Shown here: piece by piece, positions 1 through 8,079 of the stretch | Numbering within the stretch: the first letter of the stretch is position 1 | Layout of the letters: each line of letters starts with the position of its first letter | Assembly (NCBI RefSeq): GCF_004342285.1 | Contig: NZ_SMCV01000001.1 | Location: 620,001-684,000, forward strand | Direction of reading: 5' to 3' | Origin: Klebsiella sp. BIGb0138 | Lineage (GTDB): Bacteria > Pseudomonadota > Gammaproteobacteria > Enterobacterales > Enterobacteriaceae | DNA: 64,000 bases | Notes under the pieces: model-generated | The model's database searches: none | What the model was told of the DNA's origin: nothing | The model's input: only the letters and a program-made list of their open reading frames with translations | Made by a program: the position numbers and the translations under genes

Positions 1-762
1 AATCTCCTTCACTCCAGCCCAGTCGGCGGCCTGGAAATGATCGGGCAAGAATCCCCACCCCTGCCCCTGCTGTAACGCATGACGCAACAGCGCTTTCTCA
101 TTCATATACAGCGTATGCCCTGAGATCTGCACCCGTCGGGCGATTTGCTCATCAGCGCGACGATGCATCACCAGCTGCGGCACCAAAGACAGATTGAGTA
201 GCGTCAGCGGACGCGCGCAGTCGGCGAACAGCCGTTCTGCGGCATAAAAACCCAGGTCAACGACGCCCAGCGCCCGCCACTCCATCTCGCTGCCGAGCGT
301 GCGGTTATTGGCCTGGCAAATGGCCATATCGGCTTCCCCCGCGGCCAGCGCCTGCTCCGCCTCCCACCGCGACGCGCTCCAGCAGCTCAGCCGCAGCTGA
401 CGCCGGGCCAGCGTGTCCGCCAGCGCGCAGAGAAACCGCCGGGGCACAAACGGATCGTAGACTACCCGTAGCGCCTGACACGCCGTGCGCGGCAGCGTCT
501 GCGCAAACGATTCAAACGCCTGGGCCTGGCGCAGCAGTAAATGCGCCTGGCGAAATAGCTGCTCCCCTTCGGCGGTTAACGCCAGGCTGCGGCCTGCGCG
601 CAGAAACAGCGTGTATCCCAACGCATCTTCCAGATAATCCAGCAGATCACGCAGCGTGGTGCGGTCTTTGCCAAGGCGAATGGCGGCCCGCGACAGGCTG
701 CCCGTCTCGGCAATGGTGGCAAAGGCCTCAATCTGGGCAAAGGAGTAGTGTAGCGTTGTCAT
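1..762 (-). CDS. LysR-family transcriptional regulator (3' end cut off by window edge)
   Basis: The minus-strand frame is open from an ATG at 762 to base 1, giving 254 codons with no stop. It begins MTTLHYSFAQIEAFATIAET followed by SLSRAAIRLGKDRTTLRDLLDYLE, a typical LysR N-terminal winged helix-turn-helix (about residues 4-62). The later part reads like the periplasmic-binding-type effector domain. A full LysR protein is about 290-310 residues, so roughly 40-55 are missing beyond the left edge. It is divergent from the serine hydrolase at 868, with a gap of about 105 bp that should hold both promoters. That layout suggests, but does not prove, that the regulator controls the hydrolase. The effector is unknown. 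Confidence 0.85.
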   Translation of the reverse strand, partial: MTTLHYSFAQIEAFATIAETGSLSRAAIRLGKDRTTLRDLLDYLEDALGYTLFLRAGRSLALTAEGEQLFRQAHLLLRQAQAFESFAQTLPRTACQALRVVYDPFVPRRFLCALADTLARRQLRLSCWSASRWEAEQALAAGEADMAICQANNRTLGSEMEWRALGVVDLGFYAAERLFADCARPLTLLNLSLVPQLVMHRRADEQIARRVQISGHTLYMNEKALLRHALQQGQGWGFLPDHFQAADWAGVKEI

Positions 763-867
763 CTCATCTTTTCCTTCGGGGGAAAATCCCCCATAGGCTG
801 ATTTTAGCCTGTCAGGAACGGTTTATATACTGCGGGCCTGCTCGTTATTGCTAATAAGGAATCTCTG

Positions 868-2181
868 ATGACAAAGATAAAAAGCGCAAAACCGCTGGCC
901 CTGGCGCTGATGCTGGCGATATTCCCCGCCGTGAGCATCGCGCAACCGCAGTCGCAGGCGTCATGCGGCGGCGTGATGCTGGATGTCTGCCCCACGCCGT
1001 TTGACCAAACGCTGCCGGACAAAAAAGAGATGCTCAACTGGGATCGGTCCGATCGCGTTATCGGGTTTCGTAACGACTATCGTAACTATCGCGGCGATGT
1101 CTTCCATCACGGTACCCCGGTAGCGCTACAGCAGGCAGACCAGCCGCTGACCGATGTCAGCTATACGCTAAACGGTCACACCTGGAACCTGCAGGATTAT
1201 CTGAAGCGCCAGAATGTCACCGGTTTTCTGGTGCTGAAAGAGGGCAAAATTGCCTATAAATACCTTGGCGCCGGCAATACCGACACCACGCTGTGGACGT
1301 CACGTTCGGTGGGCAAAGCGGTGGTCTCGACGTTAGTGGGTATCGCGATTCAGCAAGGTAAAATCCATACGCTGGATGACCGGGTCACCGATTATGAAGC
1401 CGAACTGAAAGGCACAGCCTGGGATGGCGTCACCCTCCGTCAGCTGATTCAGCACACCTCCGGCGTCGAATGGAATGAAGACTACACCAACCCGCAGTCC
1501 CATTTCGCCCGCCTGACCCAGTGCGAGGCGCATCCGGGCGCCTACGATTGCGTACGCAAGATTGTCGCCTCCCTGCAACGCGCGCATCCGGCCGGCGAGC
1601 AGTGGTCCTACTCTTCCGGCGGCGCGTGGCTGCTGGGAGATGTGCTGGAGCGCGCCACCGGAATGCCGCTTGCCGCATGGCTGGAACAAACCCTGTGGCA
1701 GCCGGGTGGAATGGCCCACGATGGCGTCTGGCATGCCTATCAGCAGGGCAAACATGACGTCGGCGCTCATGGCTTCAACGCCACCCTGGAAGACTGGGGT
1801 CGCTTCGGTGAATTTGTCGCCCGCGACGGACGCCTGCCCAACGGTAAACGACTGGTTCCCGACGGTTGGTTTGACCAATCCTCCGCCTGGACCACTGCGC
1901 TGAACTCCGTCTCGCCGGCGCACCCGGAGGGAATTTATGGCTATCAATGGTGGAACAATGCGATACCTCAAAACGCCAAAAACGTTGCGCCCACCCCGCA
2001 GGAAGGGTTGAAAGGGTCGCTGTGGGCGCTGGGTATCTATGGTCAGGTGATCATGGTCAACCGCGCGGAACATCTGGTGATTGTGCAGTGGTCAACCTGG
2101 CCGCAGGCTGAGCCTTCATTTACTGCCCAGCCGCTGGAAGCGGCGCTGATGTATAGCGCCATCGCCCAAAAGCTACGCTAA
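868..2181 (+). CDS. Secreted serine hydrolase, beta-lactamase/penicillin-binding-like fold
   Basis: 437 residues. The N-terminus has a basic start and a hydrophobic core ending in VSIA-QPQ near residue 25, a Sec signal peptide, so the protein is expected in the periplasm. A SxxK motif (S147-V-G-K150) lies in WTSRSVGKAVV, and a YSS triad (Y248-S-S) in EQWSYSSGGAWLLGD. These fit the class C beta-lactamase/esterase family and look closer to NylB-like 6-aminohexanoate oligomer hydrolases or EstB esterases than to AmpC, because the usual YxN is YSS and no clear KTG is seen. The start has an AAGGA ribosome site. The substrate is unknown. It may act on esters, amides or peptidoglycan fragments; beta-lactam resistance should not be assumed. 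Confidence 0.85.
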   Translation: MTKIKSAKPLALALMLAIFPAVSIAQPQSQASCGGVMLDVCPTPFDQTLPDKKEMLNWDRSDRVIGFRNDYRNYRGDVFHHGTPVALQQADQPLTDVSYTLNGHTWNLQDYLKRQNVTGFLVLKEGKIAYKYLGAGNTDTTLWTSRSVGKAVVSTLVGIAIQQGKIHTLDDRVTDYEAELKGTAWDGVTLRQLIQHTSGVEWNEDYTNPQSHFARLTQCEAHPGAYDCVRKIVASLQRAHPAGEQWSYSSGGAWLLGDVLERATGMPLAAWLEQTLWQPGGMAHDGVWHAYQQGKHDVGAHGFNATLEDWGRFGEFVARDGRLPNGKRLVPDGWFDQSSAWTTALNSVSPAHPEGIYGYQWWNNAIPQNAKNVAPTPQEGLKGSLWALGIYGQVIMVNRAEHLVIVQWSTWPQAEPSFTAQPLEAALMYSAIAQKLR

Positions 2182-2464
2182 GCGTGACCGCTCCTTGCGC
2201 CGCCCGGAGCAAGGAGCGATGCCGCGTTCAGCCCCCCGGTGCAACAACAAAAAACGTACAAATCGCCGCAAAACAGGCCGTTGTTCAACGAGCGGCCGCG
2301 CTGATTTGGCCTGGGCTATCATAACCCATAGCCCCGACAGTGCCGTCGCGCTGGTCGATGACCTGGTGGATGAGGCGCAGCTGGCGCAGTGCGGGATTAA
2401 AACGCGCCGCGCCGGTGTTCGCTACAGGGCAAACACCCCCAGCCGAAGCTGAGGGTGTTCGCGA
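2182..2464. other. Intergenic stretch between serine hydrolase and yejK
   Basis: 283 bp with no gene I trust. An 85-codon open frame at 2195-2452 has a very basic, low-complexity N-terminal part and no family I recognise. Its second half (about residues 41-70) looks more protein-like, but it has no ribosome site and runs into the yejK terminator. It could be a decayed gene remnant. Confidence 0.5.
2434..2462 (-). terminator. Hairpin downstream of yejK
   Basis: An inverted repeat pairs AACACCCCCAGC with GCTGAGGGTGTT around a CGAA loop. It lies a few bases past the yejK stop codon on the minus strand. There is no strong U tract, so it may be a 3' stabilising hairpin or a weak intrinsic terminator. 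Confidence 0.6.
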
Positions 2465-3472
2465 TCAGCTCCCGCCGGAGGTTCGGCGCTGAAGCTGATC
2501 GCGCAGGTTGGGCGGCGTGCCTTTGATAGTCAGGGTATCCGTCGCCGGATCCCAGAACACCCGCTCGCCCAGCAGCATGGCATCGAAGTTAATCGTTAAC
2601 CCGCCGCCGCTACCGGCAAACTTAGTCAGCTGTCGTAGCGTGCTGCGATCCGCCGGGAAGCTCTCTTCCAGCTCATACCCTTGTTCTGCGGTAAACGCCT
2701 GGAAACTCTTCTCACTCACTCCGGCAAGCTCTTTGGATAAGGATTCCAGCTCAATCTCCTCCCCGGCCTGCAGCTGTTCGTTGCAGTAGGCGTAAACCTG
2801 CTGGCGCACGTTCTGTCGCTCGGATTTGTCCAGCTGCGCGTCGGAAGTAAAATCATCCACCGCCTGCAGCAGGCCGCGGTTCTGCGCTTTGGCGTTCAGC
2901 CCTTCGCTGGCGCCGAGGAAATCCATGAAGAAATCGGCCACTTTCCGCCCGACCCGGCCTTTCAAAAAGGTCAGATAGCGGGTCGATTCCGGGTTGGTTT
3001 CCCACTCGGTTAAATCAATACGCGCCACGATGTCGGCATGATTGATATCCAGATAGTGGGTGGAGCTGATATCCAGATCTTCATTAACGCGCATGCTGCT
3101 TAAGTTATTCAGCACCGCCACCAGCAGGTACTCTACCGCCAGGTAGCGATACTGACAGAACAGCACGATACCGCCTTCGGCGAAAGGATATTTCGCCAGC
3201 TCGTCGCGCAGACGGCCGGTTGCCGCACGGCTGAACGGGAGAAACGCTTCTTCTCCCTGACGCTGCTGGCGCAGAGCCTGCGCCAGCTCGCTCTCTTCGT
3301 TAAACAGGCCGTAGGCTTTGTTTTTTGCGCTATAGACCCGATGCAGCTCGGCCATCATCTCCACGACCGTCGCATTCGGTTCCAGCAAGGAATCGCGCAG
3401 CACCAGTTCCAGGTTTTGTTCATCACGTTTAATTAACTGATGCAGGGCAATCTGGTCGATATCCAGACTCAT
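2465..3472 (-). CDS. yejK: Nucleoid-associated protein YejK (NdpA)
   Basis: 335 residues, the full length of the family. The N-terminus [20 protein letters not shown] and C-terminus [11 protein letters not shown] match E. coli YejK as remembered. The family is nucleoid-associated and found in the cytoplasm of gamma-proteobacteria. A contact with DNA topoisomerase IV has been described for the E. coli protein. It is monocistronic and divergent from yejL, as in E. coli, and is followed by a hairpin. The ATG at 3472 has an AAGGAGAG ribosome site. No active-site motif is visible, consistent with a structural role. Confidence 0.95.
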   Translation of the reverse strand: MSLDIDQIALHQLIKRDEQNLELVLRDSLLEPNATVVEMMAELHRVYSAKNKAYGLFNEESELAQALRQQRQGEEAFLPFSRAATGRLRDELAKYPFAEGGIVLFCQYRYLAVEYLLVAVLNNLSSMRVNEDLDISSTHYLDINHADIVARIDLTEWETNPESTRYLTFLKGRVGRKVADFFMDFLGASEGLNAKAQNRGLLQAVDDFTSDAQLDKSERQNVRQQVYAYCNEQLQAGEEIELESLSKELAGVSEKSFQAFTAEQGYELEESFPADRSTLRQLTKFAGSGGGLTINFDAMLLGERVFWDPATDTLTIKGTPPNLRDQLQRRTSGGS

Positions 3473-3661
3473 GTTAAACTCTCCTTTTAGACCGGGCGGT
3501 ATTCAACCACCGCCGGGACGGCGACGCAACCGTCGCGTGACTCCGCAACGACCAGAGACTCGCGATCCTGCGCGCTTTTGCGCCGTGGCGAAAAAATGCG
3601 GAAAAAAAGCTGCTGCTACGGTAATATGTTGCCCTTTCACGAACAAACAGATTTTGAGTTT

Positions 3662-3889
3662 ATGCCGCAATTATCCCGCTATAGTGATGAACACGTCGAA
3701 CAGCTGCTCAGCGAGCTGACCCACGTGCTGGAAACACACAAAGCCCCCGTTGACCTTTCACTGATGGTGCTGGGCAATATGGTGACCAACCTGATCAATA
3801 GTAGCGTCGCGCCGGCGCAGCGTCAGGCGATCGCCCGTTCTTTTGCCCAGGCTTTGCAGTCTTCGATCAACGACGATCCGGCGCACTAA
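3662..3889 (+). CDS. yejL: UPF0352 family small protein YejL
   Basis: 75 residues starting [20 protein letters not shown], matching the length and sequence of E. coli YejL. The open frame extends upstream to 3578, but the extra 28 residues (rich in Arg, Lys and Cys) are not part of the family, so I use the ATG at 3662. It is a short helical protein of unknown function. It lies 19 bp upstream of yejM and the two are probably co-transcribed. The conserved stretch [16 protein letters not shown] marks the family. Confidence 0.93.
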   Translation: MPQLSRYSDEHVEQLLSELTHVLETHKAPVDLSLMVLGNMVTNLINSSVAPAQRQAIARSFAQALQSSINDDPAH

Positions 3890-3908
3890 GGATAACCAAC
3901 AACTGTAT

Positions 3909-5669
3909 ATGGTGACTCTTCGTCAGCCCTACCGAGAAAAAATCTCCCAGATGGTCAGCTGGGGGCACTGGTTCGCCCTGTTCAACATAGTGTTGGCCAT
4001 GGTGCTCGGCAGCCGCTATCTTTTTGTCGCCGACTGGCCAACGACGCTGGGCGGACGTATCTTCTCGTACGTCAGCCTCGTTGGTCACTTCAGCTTTCTG
4101 GTGTTCACCAGCTATGTACTGATTCTTTTCCCGCTGACCTTTATCGTCATATCGCAACGATTAATGCGCTTCCTGTCGGTCATTCTGGCGACCGCGGGGA
4201 TGACGCTCCTGCTGATTGATAGCGAAGTTTTTACCCGTTTCCACCTGCATCTTAACCCGATTGTCTGGGAACTGGTGATCAACCCCGATCAGAACGAGAT
4301 GGCGCGCGACTGGCAGCTGATGTTTATCAGCGTGCCGGTTATCTTCCTGCTGGAAATGCTCTTTGCCACCTGGAGCTGGCAGAAGCTGCGCAGCCTGACG
4401 CGTCGCCGCCGCTATGTCCGGCCGATTGCCTGGTTTTTCTTTCTCTCTTTTATCAGCAGCCACCTGATCTATATCTGGGCGGATGCGAATTTCTATCGCC
4501 CGATTACCATGCAGCGAGCGAATCTGCCGCTCTCCTATCCGATGACGGCACGCCGTTTCCTCGAGAAACACGGCCTGCTTGACGCGCAGGACTATCAGCG
4601 TCGTCTGGTAGAACAAGGCGCGCCGGAAGCGGTCTCCGTCGAGTATCCGCTGAGTCCCCTGCGTTATCGCGACCTCGGGGCCGGCTATAACGTGCTGCTG
4701 ATCACCGTCGATAACCTGAACTATTCGCGTTTTGAGAAGAACATGCCGGAGCTGGCCGGTTTTGCCAAAGAAAGCGTCAACTTCACTCAGCATATGAGCT
4801 CCGGCAATACCACGGATAACGGCATTTTTGGCCTGTTCTACGGGATTTCACCGGGCTATATGGATGGCGTCCTGTCGGCCCGTATTCCGGCGGCGCTGAT
4901 TACCGCTCTGAACCAGCAGGGCTATCAGCTGGGACTGTTCTCCTCCGACGGCTTCAGCAGCCCGCTCTATCGCCAGGCGCTGCTGTCTGATTTCTCCCTG
5001 CCGGGGGCGAAAACGCAAAGCGATGAACAAACGGCAAGCCAGTGGATTAGCTGGCTGAACCGCTACGCGCAGGATGAAAACCGTTGGTTCTCGTGGATTT
5101 CACTCAATGGCACGACCCTGGATAACGGCCAGCAGCAAAACTTTGTCCGCCGCTATAGCCGCGCCGCGGGCGATGTCGATACGCAAATCGGCCGGGTGCT
5201 GAGCACCCTGCGTGACGCGGGCAAACTCGACAATACCGTAGTGATCGTTACCGCCGGTCACGGTATGCCGCTGAATCCACGCCATGGGCAGTTTGAGTGG
5301 TCACGGGATCAGCTGCAGGTGCCGCTGGTGATTCACTGGCCGGGCATCCCGGCGCAGAACATCGCCGCGCTGACCGATAACAAAGATGTGATGACGACCC
5401 TGATGCAGCGTCTGCTGCACGTCTCCACCCCTGCCAACGAGTATTCGCAGGGTGAAGATCTGTTCAGCCCGGCGCGCCGCCGCAGCTGGGTCACCGCGGC
5501 AAACGGCGATACGCTGGCCGTCACTTCGCCAGAGTCCACCGTGGTGCTAAACCACAACGGGACCTACAGTACCTGGAACAGCGAAGGCAAGAAGATCGAT
5601 AACCGCAAACCTCAGCTCAGCCTGCTGCTGCAGATCCTGACGGATGAAAAACGCTTCATCGCTAACTGA
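3909..5669 (+). CDS. yejM: Inner-membrane LPS-homeostasis regulator YejM (PbgA/LapC)
   Basis: 586 residues, the E. coli length when started at the ATG at 3909. The frame is open from 3843, but those 22 residues overlap yejL. About five membrane helices occupy residues 20-215 (including WGHWFALFNIVLAMVLGSRY and LMRFLSVILATAGMTLLLID). A basic linker (SLTRRRRYVR) lies between helices. A periplasmic alkaline-phosphatase-fold domain of about 340 residues follows, with LLITVDNLNYSRF. In E. coli it senses LPS at the periplasmic leaflet and, through LapB, controls FtsH-mediated turnover of LpxC. It is expected to be essential or nearly so. It follows yejL closely, and proL lies downstream. Confidence 0.95.
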   Translation: MVTLRQPYREKISQMVSWGHWFALFNIVLAMVLGSRYLFVADWPTTLGGRIFSYVSLVGHFSFLVFTSYVLILFPLTFIVISQRLMRFLSVILATAGMTLLLIDSEVFTRFHLHLNPIVWELVINPDQNEMARDWQLMFISVPVIFLLEMLFATWSWQKLRSLTRRRRYVRPIAWFFFLSFISSHLIYIWADANFYRPITMQRANLPLSYPMTARRFLEKHGLLDAQDYQRRLVEQGAPEAVSVEYPLSPLRYRDLGAGYNVLLITVDNLNYSRFEKNMPELAGFAKESVNFTQHMSSGNTTDNGIFGLFYGISPGYMDGVLSARIPAALITALNQQGYQLGLFSSDGFSSPLYRQALLSDFSLPGAKTQSDEQTASQWISWLNRYAQDENRWFSWISLNGTTLDNGQQQNFVRRYSRAAGDVDTQIGRVLSTLRDAGKLDNTVVIVTAGHGMPLNPRHGQFEWSRDQLQVPLVIHWPGIPAQNIAALTDNKDVMTTLMQRLLHVSTPANEYSQGEDLFSPARRRSWVTAANGDTLAVTSPESTVVLNHNGTYSTWNSEGKKIDNRKPQLSLLLQILTDEKRFIAN

Positions 5670-5692
5670 TTGATTAATTATGAATCAATCAG
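5666..5692 (+). repeat. Hairpin overlapping the yejM stop codon
   Basis: A perfect 9-bp inverted repeat, CTGATTGAT and ATCAATCAG, around a 9-nt loop includes the yejM TGA codon. No U tract follows, so termination is uncertain. It may protect the 3' end of the message or punctuate between yejM and the tRNA promoter. Confidence 0.5.
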
Positions 5693-5704
5693 CCGTTTCC
5701 CGGC

Positions 5705-5732
5705 TTGCATTCGGTCGGGGAACGGGTAATAT
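5705..5732 (+). promoter_or_regulatory. Predicted sigma-70 promoter of tRNA-Pro
   Basis: TTGCAT (-35, 5705-5710), a 16-bp spacer and TAATAT (-10, 5727-5732), followed by a C-rich stretch just before the tRNA. The strong boxes and GC-rich discriminator are typical of stringently controlled stable-RNA promoters. Confidence 0.65.
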
Positions 5733-5746
5733 TATCCCCCACGCGT

Positions 5747-5823
5747 CGGCACGTAGCGCAGCCTGGTAGCGCACCGTCATGGGGTGTCGGGGGTCGGAGG
5801 TTCAAATCCTCTCGTGCCGACCA
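5747..5823 (+). tRNA. proL: tRNA-Pro (anticodon GGG)
   Basis: 77 nt with an encoded CCA end. The acceptor stem pairs CGGCACG with CGTGCCG. The D arm reads GCGCAGCCTGGTAGCGC and the T arm GAGGTTCAAATCCTC. The anticodon loop ATGGGGT places GGG at 5781-5783, reading CCC/CCU proline codons. It matches E. coli proL and sits after yejM as there. A terminator follows. Confidence 0.97.
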
Positions 5824-5868
5824 AATCATTCACCGGTAAGTTATTGCAACGACCGGTAACCCCTTAAG

Positions 5869-5902
5869 AACCCGCATTCTCTCTGAGTTTGCGGGTTTTT
5901 TA
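5869..5902 (+). terminator. Intrinsic terminator after proL
   Basis: AACCCGCA pairs with TGCGGGTT around a 13-nt loop, followed by a run of Ts. It is a clear rho-independent terminator about 45 nt past the tRNA 3' end. Confidence 0.85.
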
Positions 5903-6066
5903 ATGCCCGATTCTGCCCGGCCGCGGCGGCCAGTAATCGCCATGCCAGCCACAGGTGGCAGCCGCCATTTCGGCTGCTGACGAAGAAACTACGATCAATA
6001 GTGATTGTAAATCGAAGAATAGCTTCTATTATTCGAGCTACTTGCCTGTATACCGGAACACTGAAT

Positions 6067-7176
6067 ATGAGAGTTAATGGACTTACGAAGGGATTTTTTA
6101 TCCTGATTTTGCTGATGGTCAGCCTCGCCTTTTTTAATGTTCTCTCCCCTTATTACTCCGCCATCCTGTGGGCGGCGATTCTGTCGGTGATTTTTAACCC
6201 GATTAAGAATAACCTGCGCGCCCGCCTCGGCGAGCGTAACGGTCTGGCTTCGCTGTTGACCGTGGTGATTATCTGCCTGATTGTCTTTACGCCGTTGGCG
6301 ATTATTATTTCGTCGCTGGCCTTCGAACTGAACGTGGTGTACACCAAGCTTCAGCACAATGACACACAGTTCCCCGCGGTGGTGGCGAGCCTGTTTGGCC
6401 ATCTCCCTGAGTGGGCCAGAAGTTTCCTCTCTGAGCATGACCTTGACAGTGCCGAGCAGATTCAGAAACAGCTCTCAGACGCTGCGCTGAAAGGCGGACA
6501 GTATCTGGCCGGCAGCGCGTTTTTGATTGGTAAGGGGACCTTTGGCTTTACCGTCAGCTTCGGCATCATGCTCTATCTGCTGTTTTTCCTGCTTAAAGAT
6601 GGCCCGTATCTGGTGATGCTGTTCCTCGAGGCTCTGCCGCTGTCTAACTACGTTAAGCAGCATCTGTTCGCCAAGTTCGCCGCCGTATCGCGAGCCACCG
6701 TTAAAGGCACCGTGGCGGTGGCTCTGGCGCAGGGTATCCTGGGCGGGATTGCATTTTCTATCGCCGGGATTGATGGCAGTATTCTGTGGGGAGCCATCAT
6801 GGCGTTTCTGTCGCTGATTCCGGCGGTGGGCTCGGCCATTATCTGGGTACCGGCCGCCATCTTCCTCTTCGCGACCGATCAGATATGGCAAGGGGCGTTT
6901 ATCGTCGGCTTCTTCGTCGTCGTCATCGGTCTGGTAGACAACATTCTGCGCCCGCTGCTGGTGGGTAAAGATACCAAAATGCCGGATTATCTGATCCTGA
7001 TCGCCACCCTTGGCGGAATGGAGATTTACGGGATCAACGGTTTTGTCATTGGTCCGCTGATCGCCGCGCTGTTTATCGCCTGCTGGAATTTGCTCTCCGG
7101 CCGCGAGCATGCCGGTAACACCGATGAGATTGATGAAGATTTTATCGAAGAAGGGAAAATCAGTCGGGATGAGTAA
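6067..7176 (+). CDS. AI-2E family transporter (PerM/TqsA superfamily)
   Basis: 369 residues from the ATG at 6067 (MRVNGLTKGFFILILL). The frame is open from 6001, but the upstream 22 residues are not hydrophobic or family-like. About seven or eight membrane helices are visible, with a soluble segment near residues 95-150. The C-terminal hydrophobic block AIMAFLSLIPAVGSAIIWVP followed by DNILRPLLVGKDTKMPDYLILIATLGG is the family signature. The tail is acidic and cytoplasmic. Members include the quorum-signal exporter TqsA and sodium/proton antiporters, so the substrate cannot be read from sequence. It is not YdiK by sequence. In E. coli this interval holds narP, ccm and nap instead. Confidence 0.85.
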   Translation: MRVNGLTKGFFILILLMVSLAFFNVLSPYYSAILWAAILSVIFNPIKNNLRARLGERNGLASLLTVVIICLIVFTPLAIIISSLAFELNVVYTKLQHNDTQFPAVVASLFGHLPEWARSFLSEHDLDSAEQIQKQLSDAALKGGQYLAGSAFLIGKGTFGFTVSFGIMLYLLFFLLKDGPYLVMLFLEALPLSNYVKQHLFAKFAAVSRATVKGTVAVALAQGILGGIAFSIAGIDGSILWGAIMAFLSLIPAVGSAIIWVPAAIFLFATDQIWQGAFIVGFFVVVIGLVDNILRPLLVGKDTKMPDYLILIATLGGMEIYGINGFVIGPLIAALFIACWNLLSGREHAGNTDEIDEDFIEEGKISRDE

Positions 7177-7181
7177 TCTTC

Positions 7182-7206
7182 CGGGGGAAGCCGCCCGCTT
7201 CCCCCG
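7182..7206 (+). terminator. Terminator-like hairpin after the AI-2E transporter gene
   Basis: CGGGGGAAGC pairs with GCTTCCCCCG around a 5-nt loop, five bases past the stop codon. The following sequence is only moderately T-rich (AAAGACCTTCTGTTTCC). Confidence 0.65.
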
Positions 7207-7540
7207 AAAGACCTTCTGTTTCCATTCATGTCCCTGATAACGCCTTGTCATTCACAGGTATTGACCCGTCAGGCTGGAATCAGTGCCTCTAAAAACAACT
7301 TCGTTTGCTGATTATTAACGTTGGATCGCCGGTTTCTGTTGGTGGCAATATTCCCTCAGGGATAACCAAAAGAATCTTACGCTCAGAGAGCGCAACACGG
7401 CAGTGAATGCACGCAAATAAATCAACAAACCCAGTTAATAAGACTATGGAGTATGAAAATAATGGTAAATTATTCTTACCATTTAACTAAAGAGTGTTAG
7501 TCTTTGGCCGTTGAAGATCGATAACAAAGGATGACGAATC
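7207..7540. other. AT-rich leader region upstream of eco
   Basis: 334 bp without a gene. It contains a perfect inverted repeat (7461-7483) and AT-rich promoter-like sequence close to the eco start. I cannot place -35 and -10 boxes with confidence. Confidence 0.5.
7461..7483. promoter_or_regulatory. Perfect 8-bp inverted repeat upstream of eco, possible operator
   Basis: AATGGTAA and TTACCATT are separated by ATTATTC, centred about 70 bp before the eco start codon. The size and symmetry suit a dimeric repressor or activator site. I do not recognise the cognate regulator. Confidence 0.4.
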
Positions 7541-8032
7541 GTGAAAAAAATCTCTACGCTTGCTGTTTCCCTGCTGGCGGTTGCCTGCGTTTCCACCGGC
7601 GCGCTGGCCGCGGAACAGCCTCTGGAAAAGGTCGCCCCTTACCCGAAGGCCGAGAAGGGCATGAAGCGTCAGGTGATTCAGCTGCCGGAACAGCAGGACG
7701 AATCCGCCTTAAAAGTTGAGCTGATGATTGGTCAAACGCTGGAAGTCGACTGTAATCGCCATCGCCTCGGCGGCCAGCTGGAAAGCAAAACCCTGCAAGG
7801 CTGGGGCTACGATTACTACGTATTTGATAACGTGACCGCCCCGGTTTCCACGATGATGGCCTGCCCGGACGGTAAAAAAGAGCGTAAGTTCATCACCGCA
7901 GGATTAGGTGACGCCGGTATGCTGCGCTATAACAGCAAGCTGCCTATCGTGGTCTACACGCCAGCTAACGTCGAAGTGAAATACCGGATCTGGAAAGCCG
8001 ACGAAACGATTGGCAATGCCGTCGAGCGCTAA
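7541..8032 (+). CDS. eco: Ecotin, periplasmic serine protease inhibitor
   Basis: 163 residues from a GTG start at 7541, preceded by AAAGGA. The signal peptide [23 protein letters not shown] ends near residue 23. The mature chain has the ecotin fold, with the reactive loop VSTMMACP (Met at P1) and the two cysteines of the stabilising disulfide. The dimerising C-terminal tail [14 protein letters not shown] is intact. Ecotin inhibits trypsin-fold proteases such as elastase, trypsin and chymotrypsin, protecting the cell from host proteases. It stands alone and converges with mqo across a shared hairpin, as in E. coli. Confidence 0.96.
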   Translation: MKKISTLAVSLLAVACVSTGALAAEQPLEKVAPYPKAEKGMKRQVIQLPEQQDESALKVELMIGQTLEVDCNRHRLGGQLESKTLQGWGYDYYVFDNVTAPVSTMMACPDGKKERKFITAGLGDAGMLRYNSKLPIVVYTPANVEVKYRIWKADETIGNAVER

Positions 8033-8042
8033 GGCGAGAAGG

Positions 8043-8071
8043 TAAAAACCCGGCGGCCAGCGCTGCCGGGT
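8043..8071. terminator. Hairpin between convergent eco and mqo
   Basis: ACCCGGC (8048-8054) pairs with GCCGGGT (8065-8071). On the minus strand it is followed by TTTTT, so it mainly terminates mqo. On the plus strand it may also stop eco transcripts. Confidence 0.75.
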
Positions 8072-8079
8072 ACAACGTT

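Noticed and set aside
868..2181. An AmpC beta-lactamase with AmpR regulator
   Set aside because: The protein is longer than AmpC, has YSS in place of YAN, and no clear KTG motif.
5666..5692. Intrinsic terminator of yejM
   Set aside because: The stem includes the stop codon and no U tract follows, so it is listed only as a hairpin.
5747..7176. Genomic island inserted at proL
   Set aside because: No integrase, no duplicated tRNA 3' end and no change in base composition are visible; only one transporter gene is involved.
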